Source: Mycolicibacterium sp. P1-5 (GTDB taxonomy: Bacteria; Actinomycetota; Actinomycetes; Mycobacteriales; Mycobacteriaceae). Taken from it: a stretch of 64,000 nt of DNA. A program made the translations under genes and the position numbers. Of this stretch, positions 23,905 to 31,970 are shown piece after piece (within the stretch, counting starts at the first letter, position 1; each line of letters begins with the position of its first letter). The DNA is taken from the NCBI RefSeq assembly GCF_008329565.1, contig NZ_NPKT01000006.1:160180-224179 (forward strand), in the 5' to 3' direction. The notes under the pieces are model-generated. The model saw only the letters and a list, made by a program, of their open reading frames with translations. It did no database searches and was not told the origin of the DNA.

Positions 23905-24339
23905 TCAACCCTCGACCCGCTTTTTCAGGTCCTTGAGCGCGGTGTCGGTCAGTCGCCGCTCGGCCTTGCGCTTGAGCAGACCGATCATCGGGATCATCAG
24001 ATCCACGGACAGCTCGTAGGTGACATCTGTTCCAGAACCTTTGGGTTGCAACGTGTATGCACCGTCGAGTGCCCGCAAAAGCGAGCTTGAAACCAGCGAC
24101 CAGCGCACCGATTTGCGGTCAGCCGGCCAATCGTAGGACAGCACCATGGTGTCTTTGAGGACGGCAGCGTCCAGCAACAGCCGGGCGGTCAACGGGTAAC
24201 CCTCATCGTCGGACTCGATGACCTCGGTCTCCTTGTACTCAGAGACCCACTGCGGGTACGACCCGATATCGGCGATGACGTCCATCACGGTGCGGAGGTC
24301 CGCCTCGATGTAGATCGTCTGCGCCGTCTTGTCCGCCAC
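23905..24339 (-). CDS. SRPBCC (START-like) polyketide cyclase/dehydrase family protein (Rv2185c-like)
   Basis: A 144-residue single-domain protein of the START-like superfamily, which binds hydrophobic ligands in a helix-grip pocket. Visible features are VMDVIADIGSYPQWVSEYKE near the N-terminus and the long C-terminal helix IGLLKRKAERRLTDTALKDL. The start was taken at the GTG giving VADKTAQTIYIEA, which agrees in length with M. tuberculosis Rv2185c. The frame stays open upstream without conserved sequence. It is the first gene of a coupled set with the ATPase and cysteine protein. Confidence 0.85.
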   Translation of the reverse strand: MADKTAQTIYIEADLRTVMDVIADIGSYPQWVSEYKETEVIESDDEGYPLTARLLLDAAVLKDTMVLSYDWPADRKSVRWSLVSSSLLRALDGAYTLQPKGSGTDVTYELSVDLMIPMIGLLKRKAERRLTDTALKDLKKRVEG

Positions 24340-24435
24340 TATTGCCAATTCCCATCGCTTGCGCTGCGCGACCCGAAGGGGGGTCCGCTCCCTCGGCCAC
24401 AAAGGTACCCTCCCGCCCAAGGGTCTGACCTGATA

Positions 24436-24825
24436 TCAAGTGCCGGGTGCAACGCCCACCGGGCGGGACGCCTCCAGCGTGGATTTCACCTCGAACGCCA
24501 TCCGTTTCCCGGCCACCCGACGCCGATGCGTCAGCTTGGCGAGGTTCATCTTCGCCAGCTGCCACGCCGCGGCCCCGGACGGTTCGGCATGCAGAAAGTA
24601 GTGCAGCAGCACGCCGTCGAGCACCGGCTCCAGCCAGATCTCCATGGTGCCCGTCAGCGGGCCCGTCACGGTCCAGCGCAGGCCCTTGTCTGCGCGGTCC
24701 TCGACGACCTCCAGGCGCAGATCCGGCCACCATCGCCGCCAGCTCGCGCGATCCGCGACCGCGCGCCCGACCGCCGCCGGATCAGCCGCGACAAACGTCT
24801 CGTCGGCGACCTGGATGCTGTTCAT
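24436..24825 (-). CDS. SRPBCC (START-like) family protein (Rv2186c-like)
   Basis: A second START-like protein, 129 residues, starting at the ATG giving MNSIQVADETFVAADPAAVG. The motif ASWRRWWPDLRLEV is typical of the first helix and strand of the fold, and a C-terminal helix closes the pocket. It lies about 97 bases upstream of the other START-like gene and is divergent from fadD15, with 65 bases between starts. Two tandem lipid-binding folds beside an acyl-CoA synthetase suggest a lipid-related role, which is inference. Confidence 0.8.
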   Translation of the reverse strand: MNSIQVADETFVAADPAAVGRAVADRASWRRWWPDLRLEVVEDRADKGLRWTVTGPLTGTMEIWLEPVLDGVLLHYFLHAEPSGAAAWQLAKMNLAKLTHRRRVAGKRMAFEVKSTLEASRPVGVAPGT

Positions 24826-24890
24826 GCCAACAGCTTCACATATCGGGTACACGGCCGGGTCGCCCGGCCGCCGGTGACTAGGCTGTTGAC

Positions 24891-26690
24891 ATGCGTGAGT
24901 TCAGCATTCCCGCGTCATTCACCATCGGCGAGAACGACAATGTCGTCAGCTCGGTGTATGACCACGAGCGCACCGATCCGGATTACGTCATCGCCCAGCG
25001 GCTGCTCGACGCCGGCTGGACAGATGTGACGTGTGCCGAGGTCGCCGCCCAGATCCGCTCGGCGGCGCTGGGATTGATCGCCGAAGGTGTGCAGGCCGGT
25101 GACCGGGTGGCAATCCTGTCGGCGACCCGCTACGAGTGGGTGATCCTCGACTACGCGATTCTGTCGATCGGCGCGGTGACCGTGCCCATCTACGAGACCT
25201 CCTCAGCCGACCAGGTCCGCTGGGTGCTCCAGGACTCCGGTGCGGTGTTGGTGTTCACCGAGACCGAGGCGCACGCGCAGATGGTCTCCGACCTCCACGA
25301 TGAACTGCCGGACCTCCGCAAGGCGATGCGAATCGAGTCCTCGGGTCCCACTGCGCTCGACGAACTCGCGCAGGCCGCCACCGGCGTCGAGCCTGCGGAG
25401 TTGGAGCGTCGGCTGGGGTCGTTGCGTTCGGCCGATCCGGCGACGCTGATCTACACCTCGGGCACCACGGGCCGGCCCAAGGGTGTCCAGCTCACCCACG
25501 CCAATCTGCTGTCCGAAACCCGCGGCACAGGAGCATGTTTCCCGACACTGCTGCGCCAGCACGAACGGCTGCTGGTTTTCTTGCCGTTGGCGCATGTGCT
25601 GGCGCGCGCGCTGTCGATGACCGCATTCGCCAACAAGGTGACCCTCGGCTACACCAGCGACATCAAGAACCTGGTGCCGATGCTGCAGGCCTTCAAACCC
25701 ACCATCGTGGTGTCGGTGCCACGGGTGTTCGAAAAGGTCTACAACACAGCGGAATTGAACGCCCGTAACAGCGGTCGCGCGCAGGTCTTCGAGCTGGCCG
25801 TCAAGACGGCGATCGCCTACAGCGAGGCTTTGGAGAACGGTGGACCCAACCTGCTGCTGAAGCTCCGCCACGCAGTGTTCGACCGGTTGGTCTATGGCAA
25901 GCTGCGGGCCGCCCTGGGCGGTGACTGCCACGCCGCGATCTCGGGCGGGGCACCGCTGGGTAAGCGACTGGGCCACTTCTACCGCGGGGCCGGCCTGGCG
26001 ATCTACGAGGGTTACGGGCTGACCGAGACCAGCGCGGCGATCACGGTGAACCGCATCGGGGAACTCAAGGTCGGCACCGTCGGAAAGTTGGTGCCGGGCA
26101 ACAGCATGGCGCTCGCCGAAGACGGCGAGCTACTGGTCAAGGGTGGCGTGGTGTTCGACGGCTACTGGCGCAACGAGAAGGCGACCAGCGAAGCAATCGT
26201 CGACGGCTGGTTCGGCACCGGAGATCTGGCCAGCGTGGACGCCGACGGTTTCGTGTCGATCACCGGACGCAAGAAGGAGATCATCGTCACCGCGGGCGGC
26301 AAGAACGTCGCCCCCGCGGTGCTCGAAGACGCCTTGCGGGCGCATCCCCTGATCAGTCAGGCGATGGCCGTCGGTGACAACCAACCGTTCATCGGCGCGT
26401 TGATCGCGATTGACCCCGAGGCGTTCGAGGGGTGGAAGACCCAGCACGGCAAGGCCGCCGACGCCTCGGTGAGCGACCTGCGAACCGATCCTGACCTGGT
26501 GGCCGAGATCGAAATGGCCGTCAAGGACGCCAATCAATATGTGTCGCATGCCGAATCAATCCGCAAGTTCCGGATCTTGCCGTGTGATTTCACCGTTCAG
26601 ACCGGCGAATTGACCCCAACCTTGAAGGTCAAGCGCAATATAGTGGCGGAGAAGTTTGCTGATGAGATCGGAGCGATTTATGCAAAGTAG
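24891..26690 (+). CDS. fadD15: Long-chain fatty-acid--CoA ligase FadD15
   Basis: Cytoplasmic or membrane-associated AMP-forming acyl-CoA synthetase of 599 residues. The AMP-binding motif [12 protein letters not shown] is at 187-198, [10 protein letters not shown] at about 379-388 and WFGTGDLA at about 442-449. The C-terminal [10 protein letters not shown] provides the adenylation lysine. The ATG lies six bases after TAGGCT, consistent with a leaderless transcript. The 3' end overlaps the start of the secreted-protein gene by 11 bases. Name and position match Rv2187. Confidence 0.93.
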   Translation: MREFSIPASFTIGENDNVVSSVYDHERTDPDYVIAQRLLDAGWTDVTCAEVAAQIRSAALGLIAEGVQAGDRVAILSATRYEWVILDYAILSIGAVTVPIYETSSADQVRWVLQDSGAVLVFTETEAHAQMVSDLHDELPDLRKAMRIESSGPTALDELAQAATGVEPAELERRLGSLRSADPATLIYTSGTTGRPKGVQLTHANLLSETRGTGACFPTLLRQHERLLVFLPLAHVLARALSMTAFANKVTLGYTSDIKNLVPMLQAFKPTIVVSVPRVFEKVYNTAELNARNSGRAQVFELAVKTAIAYSEALENGGPNLLLKLRHAVFDRLVYGKLRAALGGDCHAAISGGAPLGKRLGHFYRGAGLAIYEGYGLTETSAAITVNRIGELKVGTVGKLVPGNSMALAEDGELLVKGGVVFDGYWRNEKATSEAIVDGWFGTGDLASVDADGFVSITGRKKEIIVTAGGKNVAPAVLEDALRAHPLISQAMAVGDNQPFIGALIAIDPEAFEGWKTQHGKAADASVSDLRTDPDLVAEIEMAVKDANQYVSHAESIRKFRILPCDFTVQTGELTPTLKVKRNIVAEKFADEIGAIYAK

Positions 26691-27147
26691 GTTTGTCGTC
26701 GCCGGTGCCGTCGGCATGTTGGCGGCGTCGGTGTTCGGGTGCGCAGTCGCATCGGCGGACCCGTACGCCGGCGAAACCTACAGCAGTGCCGCCAACGCGT
26801 TGAGCGGTTCGGGCATGACGGTGGTCGTCGGCGGCCGGGTCGGCTCCGATCTGCCCACCGACAAGTGCGTTGTCACCCGATCGCAGAAGGCGCCGTGGAT
26901 CAAGGGCAGCAGCTTCCAGCAGGTGAACAACACCATGCTGCTGTTCCTGAACTGCAACCAGGCCGTCGCATCTGCCGGTAAGCCCGGCAACTCGGCGGCC
27001 AGCCCGGAAGGCCAGCAGGCGCTGCGAGATCAACGGGCTTATGAGTGGAAGAGCACGACCGATGAGGGCGCGCAGTGGTGCGCGGAGAACATGAAGGCGC
27101 ACCCGGACTGGAATACCTCAGCGTGGGCGGGCTGCCCCGGCACGTAG
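26680..27147 (+). CDS. Small secreted protein with four cysteines
   Basis: A 155-residue exported protein of unknown function. The ATG at 26680 gives a classical signal peptide ([19 protein letters not shown]..., cleavage likely after the ASA near residue 27). A mature domain follows with four cysteines, enough for two disulfides. The start is supported by GGAG eight bases upstream and overlaps the end of fadD15. Related short secreted proteins with an [16 protein letters not shown] stretch occur widely in mycobacteria. I do not recall one at this place in M. tuberculosis. The last 30 bases overlap the convergent acyltransferase gene. Confidence 0.75.
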   Translation: MQSRFVVAGAVGMLAASVFGCAVASADPYAGETYSSAANALSGSGMTVVVGGRVGSDLPTDKCVVTRSQKAPWIKGSSFQQVNNTMLLFLNCNQAVASAGKPGNSAASPEGQQALRDQRAYEWKSTTDEGAQWCAENMKAHPDWNTSAWAGCPGT

Positions 27148-28278
27148 CCGCAGTCCGGTCAGCCGGTTCAGCAGCCAGGCCAGCGGAACAGTGACGCCCA
27201 GCGTCAGCAGGTACAGAACAGCCAGTGAGCCGGTGAACAACGGCCAGCCCAGCACCGCGCCGAGCAGGACGGCCATCACCATGACGTGCAACAGAAAGAT
27301 TTCGTAGGAGATTTCGCCGAGCCAGACCACTGGTCCGCTGCCCAGTATTCGGTCGAACAGGCCACCCGCGGCCAGGGTCGGTGCCGCCACGACCAGCATC
27401 GCGATCACGGCATAGAGCGTTGCCTTGATCAACGGCTCCCACAGCGATACCGGTCCCGCGGTGACCGCACCCGCTAGTGGAGTGGATACCACCACGAACA
27501 GCACTGCGGCCGCGGGGATGACGAACCCGGGCCGCCACCGCACTCTCATCACCTGCAGGACCGCCACCGCCATCCCGCCGGCAAACGCGGCCAACTGCGC
27601 GGGCAGCCACATACCGGCCGAATTGGGCAGCCAGTCCGTCGTGTTCAGCACGATCAGCCACAGCGGGCTGATCGCGGCCAAACCCCCCAGCCCGGCCAGC
27701 AGGCGGGCCGGCCGCCACCGATCACCGCACAGACCCATCACCAACAGATGGGCAAGCATCGGCAGCGCGGCGTAGAACGCCGCCTCGACGGCCAGGCTCC
27801 AGGTCTGCGACAAGCCGCGGTGCAGGTAGGTCAGCAGATAGTTGTCGGTGTAGATCTGGGTCAGCGTGAGATGTCGGATCAGTCCGGACCAGCTCTGGCC
27901 GGGATTGGGGCCGGTCGAATAGAAGCAGTAGACGCCGTAGGCGAGCAGCACCGTGATCACATACGCGGGCATCACCCGCCGCAGCCGCCGCCTGGCGTAT
28001 GCCCGCGTCGACGGTGCCGCGGCGCCGTCGGCCGCAGCTACCACCCACGGGCGGAACAGCAGGAAGCCGGACAGCGCAAAGAAGATCGACACGCCGATCT
28101 CGAGGCGCGCCGACGCCAGCCCGAGATAGCCGTGGGTGAGCTTGCCGGTCGCGAACGCCGCATGGGTGCCGACCACCAGCAGCGCGGCGATGGCGCGCAG
28201 ACCGGTCAGCGACGCCACCCGCGCGCGTACCGGCGGCGACTGGCCGGTGCGCAGGTGGAGTTCAGGGCCGGCCAGCAC
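27118..28278 (-). CDS. Acyltransferase 3 family membrane protein
   Basis: A 386-residue integral membrane O-acyltransferase of the acyltransferase-3 (AT3/OafA-like) type. The N-terminal motif RVASLTGLRAIAALLVVGTHA carries the conserved Arg and His, and FFALSGFLLFRPW is the second family motif. About ten membrane helices follow. Such enzymes acylate sugars of glycolipids or polysaccharides. It lies directly upstream of pimB' on the same strand with a 45-base gap, so a role in decorating mannosylated envelope lipids is conceivable but only inferred. The corresponding M. tuberculosis interval, as I recall it, has no such gene. The GTG start has no clear Shine-Dalgarno element. Confidence 0.82.
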   Translation of the reverse strand: MLAGPELHLRTGQSPPVRARVASLTGLRAIAALLVVGTHAAFATGKLTHGYLGLASARLEIGVSIFFALSGFLLFRPWVVAAADGAAAPSTRAYARRRLRRVMPAYVITVLLAYGVYCFYSTGPNPGQSWSGLIRHLTLTQIYTDNYLLTYLHRGLSQTWSLAVEAAFYAALPMLAHLLVMGLCGDRWRPARLLAGLGGLAAISPLWLIVLNTTDWLPNSAGMWLPAQLAAFAGGMAVAVLQVMRVRWRPGFVIPAAAVLFVVVSTPLAGAVTAGPVSLWEPLIKATLYAVIAMLVVAAPTLAAGGLFDRILGSGPVVWLGEISYEIFLLHVMVMAVLLGAVLGWPLFTGSLAVLYLLTLGVTVPLAWLLNRLTGLRLRAGAARPR

Positions 28279-28310
28279 TTGGCGAGCGTAGCTAATTAAT
28301 CCGTGAAACT

Positions 28311-28328
28311 GCTGAGCCGTAGCTCAGC
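28311..28328 (-). terminator. Hairpin with UACG tetraloop overlapping the pimB' stop
   Basis: On the minus strand, seven-base arms GCTGAGC and GCTCAGC enclose TACG, giving a C(UACG)G loop, one of the very stable UNCG tetraloops. The left arm includes the TGA stop of pimB'. A strong U-tract is missing (AGTTTC follows), so it may be a weak terminator or an mRNA 3'-end stabiliser. Confidence 0.45.
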
Positions 28329-29454
28329 GCAACAATTCGGAAAGCCGCGCAGTGTGCGCCGCCCAACTCCAGTCCGCCTCGACCCACCGCCGGCCGGCCT
28401 CCCCCATCCGGGCGGCCAGGGCCGGGTCACCGAGGATGCCCGACACCGCGTCGGTGATCTCCTCGACCGAACGCCCGTCGACCACCCGGCCGGTTTCGCC
28501 GTCCTTCACCGCCTCGGGGGCACCACCGGAGTCGCCGGCGACCACGGGCACACCGGCGGCCGACGCCTCCAGGAACACGATGCCCAGCCCTTCCACATCC
28601 AGGCCGGAACCCCTTGTGCGGCATGGCATTGCGAAGACATCGGCCATCGCGTAGTGGGCCGGCAACTCGGCACTGGGCACACCACCGGTGAACATGACGT
28701 CGTCGGTGACGCCGACTTTGCCTGCGAGCTTGTGCAGATCGTCGGCGTAGGGCCCGTTGCCGACGATCACCAGCGCGGCATCGGGCACCCGGCGACGAAT
28801 GCCGGGCAGCGCCTTGATGAGCATGTCCTGGCCCTTGCGGGGAACGAGCCGCGATACGCAGACGACGGTGGGCCGTTCGCCGAGGCCGTAGCGGCGGCGC
28901 AGGTCGGCTCGGGCGGCCGGGTCGGAACGGAACCGCTCGGCGTCGACGCCGGGCGGCAGGTGCTCGAGGGTGGCGCCGGGGCCGAACGCGGAGGCGAACC
29001 GTCCGCGGGTGTAGTGGCTGACGAACGTCACGACGTCGGTCGTGTCGCCGATCCGGCGCAGTGCCGAGCGGGCGATCGGCAGCATTGACCACCCCACCTC
29101 GTGGCCGTGGGTGCTGGCCAGCACGCGGCGGGCGCCTGCGCCGCGGGCGCGGCCGGCCAACAGCGCCAGCGGCGCGGCGGCTCCGAACCACACAGTTTCG
29201 ATGTCGTGCTCGCCGATCAGCTCCCGCATCCTGCGGTCCACGCCGGGCTCGGGCAGCATCAAGGTGCCGGGATGGCGCACGATGCGGTAGCCGGCCGCCT
29301 CGTCGTAGTCGTGCGCGCCCTTCCACTTCGGGGCGTAGACGGTGAGCTGATGTTCGCCGCTGTTCGCGAGCCGCCCGACGAACTGCTCCAGGTAGGACTG
29401 GATGCCGCCACGGCGGGGCGGAAAGTCATTGGTGACGAGCAGGACTCGCGTCAT
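28324..29454 (-). CDS. pimB: Phosphatidyl-myo-inositol monomannoside alpha-(1->6)-mannosyltransferase PimB'
   Basis: GDP-mannose-dependent GT4 enzyme that adds the second mannose to phosphatidylinositol mannoside on the cytoplasmic face of the membrane. From the ATG at 29454 it is 376 residues, beginning MTRVLLVTNDFPPRRGGIQ, the usual GT4 N-terminus. Later motifs are HGHEVGW, CVSRLVPRKGQD (nucleotide-sugar domain) and RGSGLDVEGLGIVFLEA, containing the E-x7-E pair. Size and position match Rv2188c. It initiates the lipomannan pathway extended by mptA and mptC in this window. Confidence 0.93.
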   Translation of the reverse strand: MTRVLLVTNDFPPRRGGIQSYLEQFVGRLANSGEHQLTVYAPKWKGAHDYDEAAGYRIVRHPGTLMLPEPGVDRRMRELIGEHDIETVWFGAAAPLALLAGRARGAGARRVLASTHGHEVGWSMLPIARSALRRIGDTTDVVTFVSHYTRGRFASAFGPGATLEHLPPGVDAERFRSDPAARADLRRRYGLGERPTVVCVSRLVPRKGQDMLIKALPGIRRRVPDAALVIVGNGPYADDLHKLAGKVGVTDDVMFTGGVPSAELPAHYAMADVFAMPCRTRGSGLDVEGLGIVFLEASAAGVPVVAGDSGGAPEAVKDGETGRVVDGRSVEEITDAVSGILGDPALAARMGEAGRRWVEADWSWAAHTARLSELLR

Positions 29455-29465
29455 CGCCGTACACG

Positions 29466-30317
29466 CTAGCGGGTCAGCCACTGCGCCCAGCGGGTACGTA
29501 GCTCGGCGGTGTCGGTGTTCAGCGCGTGATGCACGGCCGTCTCGAAGTCCCCGTGGTCGGGTCCGCAGGCATCGACGTAGAGCCGGCGTAACGCGTCGAC
29601 GCCGTAGGTGTCCGCGACGAACCGGGCGAACCACCAGGCCCGGTCGTAGCCGTGCACCCGCTGCGGTCCGGCCGCATCCAGGTCGGCGTCGGTGGGCAGG
29701 GCGGTGTCCGCGGCGGCGCCCGGCGGGAGCGGCGTAGCCGGGCGGCCCACGAAGTCGGCCACTCCCTCGACCAACCAGCGGGGTGCGTCCGGGGCGGTGT
29801 CGGCGCGGGCGGCGAGGTGAAACAGCTCGTGGGTCAACACGATGCGCAGGGCCTGATCGCTCATGGCGACGGCACCGGGGGCGAACACCATCCGCTGCCC
29901 GGTGGCCCGATGGTGGGCGAGGTCCACGTGGTCGGCGACCGAGACCGCGGCGATGTCCTGCCATTGTCGGTTCGGGGCGAGCGCGGCCTGGGCCAGGAAC
30001 TGTTGCTGGGAGCCGGTGGCGATCACGACGATCTCGCGATCCCAGTCGGTGCCCCAGAACTTCTCGACGGCGGCCACGGCATCCCCGATATCACCTGCGA
30101 TCCGGGTGAGGAGGCCGTCGGTGGTATCTCCACCGAGGCTGATCAGTCGCACGGTGCGGCCGTCACCGACGACAAGTGGGGTCGGCCCGGGAACGGCGGA
30201 GCGGGGCGATGGTCCTGGCGCGGCGGGCGCGGTGAGCAGCGCCGAGCCTCCCAGAAGTTCGGCGATCAGGACGACCGAGAGGACGACGGCGAATGCGCGA
30301 CGTCGCGGTGCGTCAAT
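29466..30317 (-). CDS. Exported HExxH-motif protein (Rv2189c-like), apparently starting at ATT
   Basis: Putative zinc peptidase-like protein. The HExxH motif is in THELFHLAARAD, and a downstream EGVADF glutamate may be the third ligand, as in gluzincins. The first ordinary start codon in frame is the GTG at 30152 (228 residues). However, the frame upstream of it encodes a clear signal peptide: APRRRAF, a hydrophobic run, then LLTAPAA. That region has no ATG, GTG or TTG. The frame can be extended only to an ATT at 30315-30317, which shares a base with the ripC stop (ATTGA). I extend the gene to that ATT (283 residues). Start confidence is moderate. Confidence 0.65.
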   Translation of the reverse strand: MDAPRRRAFAVVLSVVLIAELLGGSALLTAPAAPGPSPRSAVPGPTPLVVGDGRTVRLISLGGDTTDGLLTRIAGDIGDAVAAVEKFWGTDWDREIVVIATGSQQQFLAQAALAPNRQWQDIAAVSVADHVDLAHHRATGQRMVFAPGAVAMSDQALRIVLTHELFHLAARADTAPDAPRWLVEGVADFVGRPATPLPPGAAADTALPTDADLDAAGPQRVHGYDRAWWFARFVADTYGVDALRRLYVDACGPDHGDFETAVHHALNTDTAELRTRWAQWLTR

Positions 30318-31467
30318 AGCGACGGACGTTGTAGATCGGAGCGTTGTTGACCGGAGAGATCATCACCGGCCGGCCGAACGTCGATGCGTGAACCATCATC
30401 CCGTCGCCAATGTAGATCGCCGTGTGCGAAGCGTCGGAGTAGTAGTTCACGACGTCGCCGGGTTGCATCTGGTCCATCGCGACCGGCTGGCCGCCATGAG
30501 CCAGGGCCTGGCTCGAGTGCGGGAGGAAGATGCCGGCCTGCTGGAAGGCCCACATCACCAAGCCGGAGCAGTCGAACTGGTTCGGACCCGAGCCGCCCCA
30601 CACGTACGGGTCACCGATCCGGGTGAGGGCGGCCTGCACGGCAACGGCACCCTGCTCGCCCCCTGAGCCAGGCGTCGGAACGGCGGCCATCGGGGTCACC
30701 TGGGCGGCATCCGGCGCCGGCGGGAGCGCGTCGGGCGGCGGCACGTCGTTCAGCGGCGGCAGGCCCTCAGGTGCGGGCGCGGCCAAGATGTCGGCCGGTG
30801 GAACCGGCCCGGGAGCGGCCAGCGCGGTGCGCTGATCCGGGGTCAGCGTCTGGTAACGCGACTTCACGACCGCGATCTGCACCTGCAGCTGCGACTGCTT
30901 GCGCTGCAGATCGGCGCGGACCGCCGCGGCCTGCTCAGCGGCCGTCTTGGCGTCGCCGGCGGACTTCGCCGACTCGGCCTCCGCCTGGTGCAGCTCGTCG
31001 TTCAGCCGTCGGTAGCTCTGCATCTGGGCGGCCATCTCGGTGGCCATCACCCGCTGCACGGCCATCTTGTCGATCAGGCCCTGCGGCGACTCTGCGGTCA
31101 GGATGGCGTTCAGGCCGTCGGTCCGGCCACCCATGTAGACCGCGGCAGCAAATTTATCGACCGCGCCCTGGTAGGTTCCGAGCTGGGCCTTTGCGCTGTC
31201 AGCTGCGGCGAGGTCGTCGGTGTGCTTCTTCTCCGCAACGTTCTCGGCCTGCACCTTTTTGTCAAGATCAAGCTGAGCGGAATGCATCGACTCGGTGAGT
31301 TGTTCTGCCTGTCGTGACAGTTCATTCAGCTTCGCGACGCCGTCCTCGGCCGGGTCGGCGTGGGAGGCCCCGGAGATAACGGCGGACAGAACGAGGAAGC
31401 CCGCAATCCCACCAACTAGAGGGCGTTTAAGAACGCGTTTAGTCAGGTATATGCGGTCAGAGCTCAA
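30313..31467 (-). CDS. ripC: NlpC/P60 peptidoglycan endopeptidase RipC
   Basis: Secreted D-Glu-mDAP endopeptidase that cleaves peptidoglycan stem peptides and is thought to be controlled by FtsEX in mycobacteria. The 384-residue protein has a signal sequence cleaved near ASHA (about 37), a long coiled-coil domain (about 42-210), a Pro/Ala-rich linker (218-265) and a C-terminal NlpC/P60 domain with catalytic Cys300 (FDCSG), His348 (SHTA) and His360 (MVHAS). The start is a TTG with AAAGGA eight bases upstream. It is followed with one-base overlap by the HExxH gene and then pimB'. Confidence 0.93.
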   Translation of the reverse strand: MSSDRIYLTKRVLKRPLVGGIAGFLVLSAVISGASHADPAEDGVAKLNELSRQAEQLTESMHSAQLDLDKKVQAENVAEKKHTDDLAAADSAKAQLGTYQGAVDKFAAAVYMGGRTDGLNAILTAESPQGLIDKMAVQRVMATEMAAQMQSYRRLNDELHQAEAESAKSAGDAKTAAEQAAAVRADLQRKQSQLQVQIAVVKSRYQTLTPDQRTALAAPGPVPPADILAAPAPEGLPPLNDVPPPDALPPAPDAAQVTPMAAVPTPGSGGEQGAVAVQAALTRIGDPYVWGGSGPNQFDCSGLVMWAFQQAGIFLPHSSQALAHGGQPVAMDQMQPGDVVNYYSDASHTAIYIGDGMMVHASTFGRPVMISPVNNAPIYNVRRY

Positions 31468-31633
31468 GATTGCGTTCCTTTAAGTGCCGTCGACGTTGTT
31501 GCATCGAGTGCCTTAGGTCTCGAATAGGTTACGAAATGGCATCGGCGTTGTCCAAACGTGGGCCGAAAATTCAGCAGACTCTCAGGCAGCTACGCAACAC
31601 CAGTCACAACCTTCCATCCAACCTAGCAGGACG

Positions 31634-31855
31634 CTAGCTCGCGAGCCCCCGTCCTCCATCCCGGCGGATCGGTACCAGACGCAACTTCGGCGCCAAGCCC
31701 GCCTCGGCCAGCACCTCCAGTGCGGCTCGCTCGTCTTCCAGCAAAGTATCCGGGACACCGAGCAACACGCTCACCACACAGTCGCGGCACCCAAGGCCGC
31801 GTACCGCACAGTCGTCACAGTCGATGACGACTGGTTCGGCCGAGTCCATTCCCAT
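31634..31855 (-). CDS. Small four-cysteine protein, possible zinc-binding
   Basis: A 73-residue protein starting at an ATG with a strong Shine-Dalgarno element (GAGAGGAG) seven bases upstream. The motif CDDC-x6-CRDC (Cys13, 16, 23, 26) looks like a tiny zinc knuckle or redox site. The rest is an amphipathic helix and a basic end ([11 protein letters not shown]). It is read divergently from the DEDDh/GIY-YIG nuclease gene with 115 bases between starts. Similar short proteins occur beside this nuclease in mycobacteria as far as I recall. No function is established. Confidence 0.72.
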   Translation of the reverse strand: MGMDSAEPVVIDCDDCAVRGLGCRDCVVSVLLGVPDTLLEDERAALEVLAEAGLAPKLRLVPIRRDGGRGLAS

Positions 31856-31939
31856 CGCGGGACTCCTCTCATCGAGTTGGCCGCACGCTATCGCCGAGCA
31901 CCGACAAGTCCGGCCGACCGCCGGAGTGGCACCCCGGGA

Positions 31940-31970
31940 TTGTCGGTGGGGCTGCCTACCGTCAATCGCT
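31940..31970 (+). promoter_or_regulatory. RecA-independent DNA-damage promoter (PafBC type, RecA-NDp) of the nuclease gene
   Basis: TTGTCGGTG (31940-31948), exactly eight bases, then TACCGT (31957-31962) match every fixed position of the mycobacterial RecA-NDp consensus TTGTCRGTG-N8-TAnnnT. This promoter type is activated by PafBC after DNA damage. The GTG start follows eight bases after the -10, so the transcript is probably leaderless. Confidence 0.8.

Noticed and set aside
31468..31633. Possible c-di-AMP (ydaO-type) riboswitch before ripC
   Set aside because: Such elements precede some cell wall hydrolase genes in actinobacteria, but I could not recognise the conserved core in these 166 bases.
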